A stretch of DNA of 6,564 bases from NCBI GenBank assembly GCA_017623335.1, contig JAGAPI010000028.1, forward strand, positions 1-6,564. The letters are read 5' to 3'. The stretch comes from Prevotella sp. GTDB lineage: Bacteria > Bacteroidota > Bacteroidia > Bacteroidales > Bacteroidaceae. Within the stretch, counting starts at the first letter, position 1. Each line of letters begins with the position of its first letter. Below the pieces are notes generated by a model. It saw only the letters and a list, made by a program, of their open reading frames with translations, was not told where the DNA came from and ran no database searches. The position numbers and the translations under genes are program-made. Positions 1 through 6,564 of this stretch are shown here, one piece after another.

Positions 1-54
1 CGAGGTGTGCAAAAGAGCAGGATAAGATATACATAAAACTTTTCCAAATTCTGC

Positions 55-72
55 CCTTATATATAAATAAGG
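55..72. repeat. Short inverted repeat CCTTAT-N6-ATAAGG
   Basis: Positions 55-60 (CCTTAT) and 67-72 (ATAAGG) are exact reverse complements separated by the six bases 61-66. It lies 79 bp before the susC-like start codon. Such a dyad could be an operator half-site pair or a weak RNA hairpin, since only two of its six pairs are G-C. No T-run follows it immediately, so it is not a convincing terminator. In AT-rich DNA a 6-bp dyad can arise by chance. Confidence 0.35.
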
Positions 73-94
73 TGTATTCAGGAAAAATGTAATA

Positions 95-105
95 AGAGAG
101 AGAGA
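95..105 (+). repeat. Short AG dinucleotide tract
   Basis: Five consecutive AG units followed by A lie in the leader. A shorter copy of the same purine pattern (AAGAGAGAA) recurs at 139-147, directly before the susC-like ATG. The second copy sits where a ribosome would bind, but it is not a Shine-Dalgarno match. The tract is short enough to be a chance feature. Confidence 0.3.
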
Positions 106-150
106 ATAATAACGTTATAATTAATTTTTTAAACTAAAAAGAGAGAATTT

Positions 151-3100
151 ATGAAAAAAAGACTCATGACGCTTTTGGCGTGCCTCGTGCTCGTAGTATA
201 CACGGCATTTGCCCAAAGGACAGTTAAAGGTACCGTAATTTCTCAGGAGGACGGTCAGCCTGTCATAGGCGCCACAATCAAGATTGTGGGCTCTAAGACA
301 GGTACCACAACCGACATCGACGGACATTTCTCAATAAATGTTCCCGACGGTAAGAAGCTCCAGGTGAGCTATGTGGGTATGACTACCCAGACTGTTACGG
401 CAAAGAACGGTATGACGGTGACTCTTGTTGCCGATGGACAAGTGCTCGGTGATGTTGTTGTCACCGGTATGCAGAAGATGGACAAGCGCCTGTTTACCGG
501 AGCATCTACAAAAGTGGATGCGGAAAAGGCACGCCTTGACGGTGTTGCCGATATTAGCCGTTCGCTTGAAGGTCGTGCCGCCGGTGTGAGTGTGCAGAAC
601 GTTTCTGGTACATTCGGTACCGCTCCGAAGATTCGTGTGCGCGGTGCAACGAGTATCTATGGCTCTTCAAGACCTTTGTGGGTCGTTGACGGAGTGATTA
701 TGGAAGATGTGACAGAGGTTGATGCCGACCAGCTTTCTTCAGGTGATGCGGAAACCCTTATTTCTTCTGCTATTGCCGGACTCAATGCCGATGACATTGA
801 GAGTTTCCAGATATTGAAAGACGGTAGTGCCACATCTATCTATGGTGCACGCGCAATGTCGGGTGTGATTGTTGTCACTACCAAAAAAGGTAAGGCTGGT
901 CAGACACGTATTAACTACACAGGTGAGTTTACCATGCGTCTGAAGCCAAGCTATGCCAACTTCAACATCATGAACTCTCAGGAGCAAATGGGTATTTACA
1001 AGGAACTGGAGGCAAACGGTCTTATCAGTTTCGGACGTACTTACCGTGCTTCTTCAAGTGGTGTGTATGGAAAGATGTATCATCTGATGAACACCTACGA
1101 TCCGGCAACCGGCAAATTCGCACTTGCCCATACAGAGAAGGCAATGAACGAATATCTGGGTGAGGCTGAGATGCGCAACACCAACTGGTTTGACGAGCTG
1201 TTCTCAAATTCTATTCAGCAGAACCACTCCATAAGTATGTCGAGCGGTACTGACAAGGCACAATATTATACCTCATTCTCACTGATGGACGATCCAGGAT
1301 GGACGGAACAGTCGAAGGTGCGCCGCTATACAGCATCTATCAATGCACTGTATAATATCAACAAGAAGGTGACCCTTAACCTGATTGCAAACTCTTCTTA
1401 TCGTAATCAGCGTGCCCCAGGTACTACGAGCCAGAGTGTAAATGCGGTTACGGGCGAGGTGAGCCGTGATTTTGACATCAACCCTTACTCATATGCCATC
1501 AACTCAAGCCGTGCATTGGATCCTAATACATTCTATGTAAGGAACTATGCGCCGTTCAACATTCATAATGAGCTGGCAAATAACTTTATGGACTACGATG
1601 TGGTGGACCTGAAATTTCAGGCAGAGTTGAAATATAAGCCTATAACCAAGGTTGAGCTTGGCGTTCTGGCTGCCTACAAGTATTCAACGACAACGCAGGC
1701 TAATCAGATTCGCGAAAATTCAAATATGGCAATGTCGTTCCGTGCCATGGACGATGCGACCATACGTGATAACAACCCATGGCTGTACACAGACCCTGAC
1801 CAGCCAAATTCCAAGCCTAACACTGTATTGCCAAACGGTGGTTTCTACCGTGAGACAAAATACAAGATGAGCAGCTATGACTTCCGTGCTACAGCAAGCT
1901 ACAACGATGTGTATAACGAAGACCACATAGTAAATCTCTATGGCGGTATGGAGATAAACAATACCGACCGTAACCGCAGCTATTTCAACGGTGTGGGCAT
2001 GCAGTATGACATGGGCTATCTCGGAGCATACGACTATCTGTATTTCAAGCAGGCTTCGGAGCAGAACGATATGTATTACAAGCTGACAAACTCGTACAAC
2101 CGCGAGGTGTCATTCTTTGCCACAGCCACTTATTCGTGGAGGGGACGTTATGTGATAAACGGAACCACCCGTTATGAAGGCTCTAACCGTTTGGGTAAGT
2201 CGCGTTCAGCACGTTGGTTGCCAACTTGGAACGTATCTGGAGCATGGAATGCCCACGAGGAGCCTTGGTGGGAAAAGACCTTCGGCACAGCATTCACACA
2301 TGCCACTGTAAAAGCATCCTATTCGCTTACAGGTGACAAGCCAGCCGTAACAAACTCACAGGCTATCATACAGTCGTTCAACCCATGGCGTCCGTTTGCA
2401 TCAGACAAGGAGTCAGGACTTGAAGTATATGACTTTGCCAACCCGGACCTTACTTACGAGAAGAAGCACGAGCTGAACCTTGGTGTTGACCTTGGTTTCC
2501 TTAATAACCGTCTTAACGTGACCTTCGACTGGTATACACGTAACAACTACGACCTGATTGGTATGCGTACCACCAATGGTTCAAAGGGTGTAATCAACGA
2601 GTATGCGAATGTTGCTTCAATGCGCTCACATGGTGAGGAACTTTCGATTTCGAGCAGAAACATTGTAAACAAAGACTTCAAGTGGAATACCGATTTCATA
2701 TTCTCACATGTAAAGACAGAGATTACCTCACTTGAAAACCGTACACAGATTATCAACATGGTGACTGGTACCGGTTTTGCCAAAGAGGGCTATCCATACC
2801 GTTCGCTTTTCTCATTTGATTTCCGCGGACTCGACAAAAATGGTATACCACAGGTGGTTAATGAAAATGGTGATGTAGTTACCAGCGACATCTATTTCCA
2901 AAGCCGTAATATTGACTACCTTGTATATGAAGGCCCCACAGACCCGACAATCACCGGTTCACTGGGCAACAGCTTCACATATAAGAACTGGCATCTGAAC
3001 ATCTTTGCCACATACGCTTTCGGCAACAAGGTGCGCCTGGATCCTTCGTTCCACGCAAGTTATTCTGACCTTGACGCCATGCCTAAGGAGTTTAAGAACC

Positions 3101-3459
3101 GCTGGACAATGTCTGGTGACGAGAAATTGACCAACATTCCGGCTATACCTGACTTGCGTCAGATACAGGCAGACCCGTATCTCAGCTATGCATACAATGC
3201 CTATAACCGTTCTACTGAACGTGTGGCAAAGGGAGACTTTATCCGCATGAAGGAAATATCACTTACGTATGATTTCCCCAAGACATGGCTTACTGCGCTT
3301 CATCTGAACAATGCAAGCATAAAGTTGCAGGGTACCAATCTGTTCTTGATTTACTCTGACAAAAAGCTTAACGGACAGGATCCTGAATTCTATAACACCG
3401 GAGGTGTAGCCGTGCCGATGGCGCGTCAGTTCACCTGCACAGTAAGAATAGGATTATAA
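151..3459 (+). CDS. SusC/RagA-family TonB-dependent outer-membrane transporter
   Basis: This 1102-residue protein has a normal length for SusC-type transporters, which import oligomeric nutrients across the outer membrane using TonB energy and pair with a SusD lid. Residues 1-21 form a type I signal peptide (KKR n-region, cleavage after AFA). Residues about 24-95 are a carboxypeptidase D regulatory-like beta-sandwich. A TonB-box-like GDVVVTGM lies at 100-107. The plug domain spans about 110-250, with the family marks SLEGRAAGVSV (138-148), WVVDG (177-181) and ILKDGSATSIYGARAMSGV (221-239). The rest is the beta-barrel, including the common ANPDLTYEK segment near 763. No N-terminal STN domain is present, so direct signalling to an anti-sigma factor is unlikely. 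The C-terminus is FTCTVRIGL, ending in Leu where many barrels end in Phe. The ATG at 151 is chosen over the next Met (166) because it supplies the Lys/Arg-rich n-region. The family call is very secure; the substrate cannot be read from the sequence. Confidence 0.97.
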   Translation: MKKRLMTLLACLVLVVYTAFAQRTVKGTVISQEDGQPVIGATIKIVGSKTGTTTDIDGHFSINVPDGKKLQVSYVGMTTQTVTAKNGMTVTLVADGQVLGDVVVTGMQKMDKRLFTGASTKVDAEKARLDGVADISRSLEGRAAGVSVQNVSGTFGTAPKIRVRGATSIYGSSRPLWVVDGVIMEDVTEVDADQLSSGDAETLISSAIAGLNADDIESFQILKDGSATSIYGARAMSGVIVVTTKKGKAGQTRINYTGEFTMRLKPSYANFNIMNSQEQMGIYKELEANGLISFGRTYRASSSGVYGKMYHLMNTYDPATGKFALAHTEKAMNEYLGEAEMRNTNWFDELFSNSIQQNHSISMSSGTDKAQYYTSFSLMDDPGWTEQSKVRRYTASINALYNINKKVTLNLIANSSYRNQRAPGTTSQSVNAVTGEVSRDFDINPYSYAINSSRALDPNTFYVRNYAPFNIHNELANNFMDYDVVDLKFQAELKYKPITKVELGVLAAYKYSTTTQANQIRENSNMAMSFRAMDDATIRDNNPWLYTDPDQPNSKPNTVLPNGGFYRETKYKMSSYDFRATASYNDVYNEDHIVNLYGGMEINNTDRNRSYFNGVGMQYDMGYLGAYDYLYFKQASEQNDMYYKLTNSYNREVSFFATATYSWRGRYVINGTTRYEGSNRLGKSRSARWLPTWNVSGAWNAHEEPWWEKTFGTAFTHATVKASYSLTGDKPAVTNSQAIIQSFNPWRPFASDKESGLEVYDFANPDLTYEKKHELNLGVDLGFLNNRLNVTFDWYTRNNYDLIGMRTTNGSKGVINEYANVASMRSHGEELSISSRNIVNKDFKWNTDFIFSHVKTEITSLENRTQIINMVTGTGFAKEGYPYRSLFSFDFRGLDKNGIPQVVNENGDVVTSDIYFQSRNIDYLVYEGPTDPTITGSLGNSFTYKNWHLNIFATYAFGNKVRLDPSFHASYSDLDAMPKEFKNRWTMSGDEKLTNIPAIPDLRQIQADPYLSYAYNAYNRSTERVAKGDFIRMKEISLTYDFPKTWLTALHLNNASIKLQGTNLFLIYSDKKLNGQDPEFYNTGGVAVPMARQFTCTVRIGL

Positions 3460-3486
3460 ATAATAAAAACAAAAAAAGACAACAAG
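3460..3486 (+). promoter_or_regulatory. A-rich intercistronic leader of the susD-like gene
   Basis: This 27-bp spacer between the susC-like stop and the susD-like ATG is almost entirely A with few other bases. It has no Shine-Dalgarno-like GGAGG, no hairpin and no promoter match. A-rich leaders of this kind are usual in Bacteroidota, where initiation depends on unstructured A-rich sequence more than on pairing with 16S rRNA. It supports co-transcription of the two genes. Confidence 0.55.
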
Positions 3487-5058
3487 ATGAAAAAATACAG
3501 CATACTATTACTGGCTGCGGGACTTATGTCCTTGACATCATGTGATGATTATCTGGACAAACTGCCGGATGACCGCGCAGAAATAAACAGTCTTGAAAAA
3601 GCCAAGCAATTTCTTGTATCAGCCTATCCCAGCCATTCGCCAAACTTCATCTTCGAGATGAGCAGCGACAATAAGACAGACAATGGAGTGCTATATGTGG
3701 CACAGCCCAACCAGCTACAGGCTTATCACTGGGAAAACATAGAGACTGAAGGTAATGACGACCCCAAGGCTATTTGGAACAGCAACTATACAGCATGCGC
3801 TGTTGCCAATATGACATTGGAGAGCATCGGAAATGCCACAGCCGAGGAAAAAGCCGTGAGGGCTGAGGCTCTGCTCTGCCGCGCATACTCCATGTTTGTG
3901 AATGCCAACACTTTCTGCATGGCATGGAACGAGGACAAAGCCGACGAGTATCTTGGCATACCTTATCCTAAAGTGTCGGGTGTGACAGTCAATGAGCGTG
4001 GCACGTTGCGTGAGACTTATGAGAACATCAATGCCGACATAGAAGAGGCGCTGCCGATGCTCAATGACACCTATCTATCAGTGCCTAAATATCATTTCAA
4101 CTCAAAGGCAGCATACGCCTTTGCCGCACGTTTCAACCTGTATTATCATAACTGGGATAAGGCTATAGAATATGCAACCAAGGCTTTGGGCGGCAATCCG
4201 TCGAGTGTGATGCGCAAAATGAGTGACTATACTGTGCTGGCTGGCGTTGATGACATTCATAACAAATGGATACGCACAGGTGAGAACTGCAACTTTATGA
4301 TGCTTACGGCATACTCAACAGCAGGACGCGCCGCATCTGGAAGCTCAAGCTATAGACGTATCGCCCACAACCGCGACATGATAACAAGCCAAACTTTTTG
4401 GGCAAAATGCCCTTGGAGCAAAGGTGGTTCCAGTGCCGCAAATAATGCCATTGAGGAGGCACGTATGCATTATGGAAACACCCAAATTGTGTACATGCCA
4501 AGCTTGATAGAAGACTTTGAGATTACAGATAAAGTAAACAATACTGGTTATCCGCATGTGGTGGACCCTGTATTCACCGGTGATGAGACAATCCTTGTAC
4601 GTGCAGAGGCATATATCATGAAGAAGATGTACACAGAGGCTCTTGCCGACATGAATGTATGGCTCACGGCACATAGTGATGTGACTTCACCATGTTATCT
4701 CACTCTTACAGAGGAAAACGTGAATGCCTCGCTCGACGGCATAAAGATGACAGAAGTTCCGTCACGTGCCGTAAGTGAAGAAACCATAAAGAAGCCGCTC
4801 AACCCACAGGGATTTTCCATTGAGGAGGGAACACAGACAAACATGGTTTATCTGGTGCTTCACATGCGCAGACTCACCACCATGCTTCAGGGACTGCGCT
4901 GGCTTGACATAAAGCGCTATGGCATAGAGTTCACACACCACTTTGAGAACGAGCCAAATCTTGTGTTCAAGGCGGGTGATCTCCGTGGTGCCATCCAGCT
5001 GCCAACCGATGTAATTGACGCCGGTCTGGAAGCAAATCCGAGAGAAGTAAACAATTAA
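3487..5058 (+). CDS. SusD/RagB-family nutrient-binding outer-membrane lipoprotein
   Basis: This 523-residue protein is the substrate-capturing lid partner of the SusC-type barrel encoded 27 bp upstream. The signal peptide ends in the lipobox LTSC, making Cys19 the lipidated residue. It is followed by DDYLDKLPDD, a typical SusD mature start whose acidic residues fit a surface-export signal. The helical TPR-like core is visible at about 121-143 and 206-234 (WDKAIEYATKAL). The C-terminal SusD/RagB region includes FTGDETILVRAEAYIMKK (363-380), ALADMN (385-390), LQGLRWLDIKRYG (467-479) and the closing QLPTDVIDAGLEANPREVN. The length is within the usual family range. Six cysteines besides Cys19 (104, 131, 144, 268, 308, 403) are visible; whether any pair is unknown. 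SusD-like sequences diverge widely by ligand, so the substrate cannot be named. The neighbouring metallohydrolase makes a peptide- or protein-linked ligand plausible. Confidence 0.96.
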   Translation: MKKYSILLLAAGLMSLTSCDDYLDKLPDDRAEINSLEKAKQFLVSAYPSHSPNFIFEMSSDNKTDNGVLYVAQPNQLQAYHWENIETEGNDDPKAIWNSNYTACAVANMTLESIGNATAEEKAVRAEALLCRAYSMFVNANTFCMAWNEDKADEYLGIPYPKVSGVTVNERGTLRETYENINADIEEALPMLNDTYLSVPKYHFNSKAAYAFAARFNLYYHNWDKAIEYATKALGGNPSSVMRKMSDYTVLAGVDDIHNKWIRTGENCNFMMLTAYSTAGRAASGSSSYRRIAHNRDMITSQTFWAKCPWSKGGSSAANNAIEEARMHYGNTQIVYMPSLIEDFEITDKVNNTGYPHVVDPVFTGDETILVRAEAYIMKKMYTEALADMNVWLTAHSDVTSPCYLTLTEENVNASLDGIKMTEVPSRAVSEETIKKPLNPQGFSIEEGTQTNMVYLVLHMRRLTTMLQGLRWLDIKRYGIEFTHHFENEPNLVFKAGDLRGAIQLPTDVIDAGLEANPREVNN

Positions 5059-5084
5059 AAAGTTAAAAACAGAAAAGTAAAGAT
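5059..5084 (+). promoter_or_regulatory. A-rich intercistronic leader of the metallohydrolase gene
   Basis: This 26-bp spacer is A-rich with scattered G, similar in length and composition to the spacer ahead of the susD-like gene. No terminator hairpin, promoter box or strong Shine-Dalgarno sequence is visible. It argues for one transcript and for the A-rich, SD-independent initiation usual in this phylum. Confidence 0.5.
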
Positions 5085-6005
5085 ATGATTAAACATATAA
5101 AGCTGTCATTGATTGCCATGATGCTGGGATTTGTACTGGCTTCATGCGACAACGATGATCCAAGTGGCGAGTCAATCTTTAAGCCTACGACTCAAACAGA
5201 GACAGAGTTCGACAAATGGCTTAATGCTAATTTTGTAGAGCCATACAACATAAAGCTGAATTATCTGTATAACGATAAACTTTCGAACAACAGCTATAAT
5301 GTAGTACCTGCCACAATAACCAATTCCAAGGCTATGGCAAAGATGATTAAGCATGTGTGGCTTGATGCATACGTAGAGGCTGTCGGCGATGTCTTTGTGA
5401 AAGAAAACACATTCCGTGTGTTCCAATTCATCGGCTCTCCTGAGTTTAACTCACAAGGAGAGATTGTACTCGGTACTGCTGAGGGTGGAATACAGGTGAC
5501 ATTGTTCCGTCTGAATGAGCTCGACCTTGACAACATTTATGTGAATCAGGACGAGGCTTTCAGACCTCATTCAAATCTGCCGCTTGACCTCAACTACTGG
5601 TATTTCCACACCATGCACCATGAGTTCTGCCACATCCTGACGCAGAAGAAATACTATTCCACCGACTTTCAGACAATATCTGCTGGCAAGTATCACTCTG
5701 CCGACTGGGTTAACGTGGAAGACGTGGATGGTGTGAAAGAAGGATTTGTTACGGGCTATGCCAGCGGTGAATACAATGAGGATTTTGCCGAGGTTTATGC
5801 CACATACGTTACAAGCAGTGACAAGTCGTGGACAGAGCGCATGACAGCAGCCGGTGCAGAGGGGGCGGCTATCATTAACTCTAAGCTTGAGATTGTCCGC
5901 TCGTACTTCAACGACACATGGGGCATAGATTTGGAGAAACTGCGTGCCATCGTGCTGCGCCGTTCTGCCGAGGTGCAGAACATGGATCTAACAACTTTAA
6001 ATTAA
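5085..6005 (+). CDS. Putative substrate import-associated zinc metallohydrolase lipoprotein (HExxH)
   Basis: This 306-residue lipoprotein is probably a zinc-dependent peptidase or related hydrolase anchored at the outer membrane. The signal peptide ends in LASC, with Cys21 lipidated, and DNDDP follows directly, resembling the acidic surface-export signal of Bacteroidota lipoproteins. The catalytic motif is HEFCH at 179-183, preceded by another His (178): His179 and His183 would bind zinc and Glu180 would be the general base. No metzincin-type third His follows. Instead GFVTGYA (220-226) leads to NEDFAEVYATYV (231-242), where Glu232 or Glu236 is the likely third ligand, as in gluzincin-like enzymes. 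Length, motif order and position after susCD match the family named 'substrate import-associated zinc metallohydrolase lipoprotein' (TIGR04549), related to putative zinc-binding metallopeptidases; this is from memory, not a search. The gene lies 26 bp after the susD-like gene and 10 bp before a DUF4302 gene. The true substrate is unknown to me. Confidence 0.88.
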   Translation: MIKHIKLSLIAMMLGFVLASCDNDDPSGESIFKPTTQTETEFDKWLNANFVEPYNIKLNYLYNDKLSNNSYNVVPATITNSKAMAKMIKHVWLDAYVEAVGDVFVKENTFRVFQFIGSPEFNSQGEIVLGTAEGGIQVTLFRLNELDLDNIYVNQDEAFRPHSNLPLDLNYWYFHTMHHEFCHILTQKKYYSTDFQTISAGKYHSADWVNVEDVDGVKEGFVTGYASGEYNEDFAEVYATYVTSSDKSWTERMTAAGAEGAAIINSKLEIVRSYFNDTWGIDLEKLRAIVLRRSAEVQNMDLTTLN

Positions 6006-6015
6006 ACATAGCACA

Positions 6016-6564
6016 ATGAAAAAGATATATAATATACTGTTCTTCCTGCTTGCAGCCTTTACATATACATCATGTACAAGTGAGGTGGACAATGTGTTCG
6101 ACAAGTCTTCTGCCGACCGAATAGCTGAAGCAATGGCTGCAGACCAGCAAATGCTGGTGGATGCTCCTAACGGGTGGCTCATGGAATATTTCTGTGAGGA
6201 CACATACGGAGGCTATAATATGTTTGTGAAATTCAACGCTGACAATACCGTAACAGTGGCTAATGAGGTGGCTAAGGCTGGCGCACGCCAGACATCGCAT
6301 TACAAGCTGGAGCAGAGTATGGGCGTGGTTCTCTCGTTTGACGAATACAACGAGCTGTTTCATTTCTTCTCCGACCCCGCTAATCCAAGCGAGATAGGCG
6401 ACAATGGCGTTGGTATGCGTGGCGACTTCGAATTCCGTGTAATAAGCGCCGAGGCTGACCGTTTCGAGCTTCAGGGCAAGAAACATGGCGCAAAGGTGGT
6501 GATGACACGCGTTGCCGACAACACCGACTGGGACAAATATATTGCCGATGTGGCGGCAATGGAG
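6016..6564 (+). CDS. DUF4302-family lipoprotein, 3' end cut by the window edge
   Basis: The reading frame opens at the ATG at 6016, 10 bp after the metallohydrolase stop, and stays open for 183 codons to the right edge, so the C-terminus is missing. The signal peptide (MKKIYNILFF start) ends in YTSC with Cys20 as the likely lipidation site, followed by TSEVD. The mature start FDKSSADRIAEAM (28-40), PNGWLMEYF (51-59), GGYNMFVKFNADNTVTVANE (65-84), VVLSFDEYNELFHFFSDP (104-121) and GDFEFRV (136-142) form the pattern I associate with DUF4302, a Bacteroidota lipoprotein family of unknown function often found after susCD and the HExxH lipoprotein. The repeated short beta-like segments suggest a beta-rich, non-enzymatic fold; no catalytic motif is visible. 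A role as a surface accessory binding protein is inference only. The very short spacer suggests translational coupling with the upstream gene. Confidence 0.85.
   Translation, partial: MKKIYNILFFLLAAFTYTSCTSEVDNVFDKSSADRIAEAMAADQQMLVDAPNGWLMEYFCEDTYGGYNMFVKFNADNTVTVANEVAKAGARQTSHYKLEQSMGVVLSFDEYNELFHFFSDPANPSEIGDNGVGMRGDFEFRVISAEADRFELQGKKHGAKVVMTRVADNTDWDKYIADVAAME

Larger units (their letters stand above)
1..150 (+). promoter_or_regulatory. AT-rich 5' leader of the susC-like operon
   Basis: This is the non-coding stretch ahead of the first gene. All three forward frames reach a stop early (TAA at 23-25, 34-36 and 90-92), so at most a few residues of an upstream gene tail could be present, and none is recognisable. 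The Bacteroidota housekeeping promoter is usually TTTG near -33 with TAnnTTTG near -7. No TTTG, nor even TTG, occurs on the + strand here. The nearest -7 resemblance is TAATTTTT at 122-129, with no partner box at the right distance, so I do not call a promoter. The region holds an inverted repeat (55-72), an AG tract (95-105) and a purine-rich run just before the ATG (136-147). The operon promoter may lie here in non-consensus form or beyond the left edge. Confidence 0.45.

Noticed and set aside
1..92. Tail of an upstream gene in the third forward frame, open up to the TAA at 90-92
   Set aside because: The encoded 29 residues show no recognisable motif, and the stretch is AT-rich like the rest of the leader. 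Without the sequence to the left it cannot be supported.
151..216. Possible lipobox LLAC with Cys11 in the SusC-like signal peptide
   Set aside because: A hydrophobic stretch of only about five residues would precede Cys11, too short for a type II signal peptide. The hydrophobic core continues to a clear AFA-Q type I cleavage site at residues 19-22, as expected for SusC.
1652..1870. 72-codon plus-strand frame inside the susC-like gene
   Set aside because: It is out of frame within an uninterrupted 1102-codon gene that matches its family on both sides. There is no frameshift or separate start signal to support it.
3460..3486. Possible terminator between the susC-like and susD-like genes
   Set aside because: The spacer is a run of A residues on the coding strand, without any stem-forming inverted repeat or T-run, so it does not fit an intrinsic terminator for + strand transcription.
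4345..4674. 109-codon open frame on the minus strand
   Set aside because: It is antisense to the conserved C-terminal half of the SusD-like gene. The predicted product is rich in Cys and His without a recognisable motif arrangement, as expected from reversed codons.
6070..6486. 138-codon open frame on the minus strand
   Set aside because: It lies wholly antisense to the DUF4302 gene, which has a signal peptide, lipobox and family motifs. The antisense product has no recognisable domain or signal, so it is a shadow frame.

Overview
The window looks like chromosomal DNA of a Bacteroidota bacterium, most likely a member of the order Bacteroidales (Prevotella- or Bacteroides-like). The evidence is an adjacent SusC/SusD pair, lipoprotein signals followed by acidic residues, A-rich leaders without Shine-Dalgarno sequences ahead of the genes, and coding DNA of moderate GC flanked by AT-rich spacers. 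The genus assignment is a guess.

Layout: positions 1-150 are an AT-rich leader with one short inverted repeat and two AG-rich tracts but no clear promoter. Four genes then follow on the + strand, with spacers of 27, 26 and 10 bp and no visible terminator between them, so they are read as one operon. They are a SusC/RagA-type TonB-dependent outer-membrane transporter (151-3459), a SusD/RagB-type substrate-binding lipoprotein (3487-5058), a lipoprotein zinc metallohydrolase with an HExxH motif (5085-6005), and the first 183 codons of a DUF4302-type lipoprotein (6016 to the right edge). The DUF4302 gene has no stop codon inside the window.

Working model (inference): SusD and SusC form the lid and barrel of a TonB-powered importer. 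The metallohydrolase and the DUF4302 protein are probably anchored at the cell surface beside it, where they process or capture the substrate. No glycoside hydrolase, polysaccharide lyase or sulfatase is visible. The only enzyme is a putative metallopeptidase, so a peptide, protein or glycoprotein-derived substrate is at least as plausible as a plain glycan. The arrangement matches a recurrent Bacteroidales cassette (SusCD, 'substrate import-associated zinc metallohydrolase lipoprotein', DUF4302) whose substrate I do not know to be established. I see no mobile element, RNA gene, CRISPR array or phage feature. The window is an intact, fairly ordinary nutrient-uptake locus, and its poorly characterised metallohydrolase/DUF4302 part is the most interesting section.
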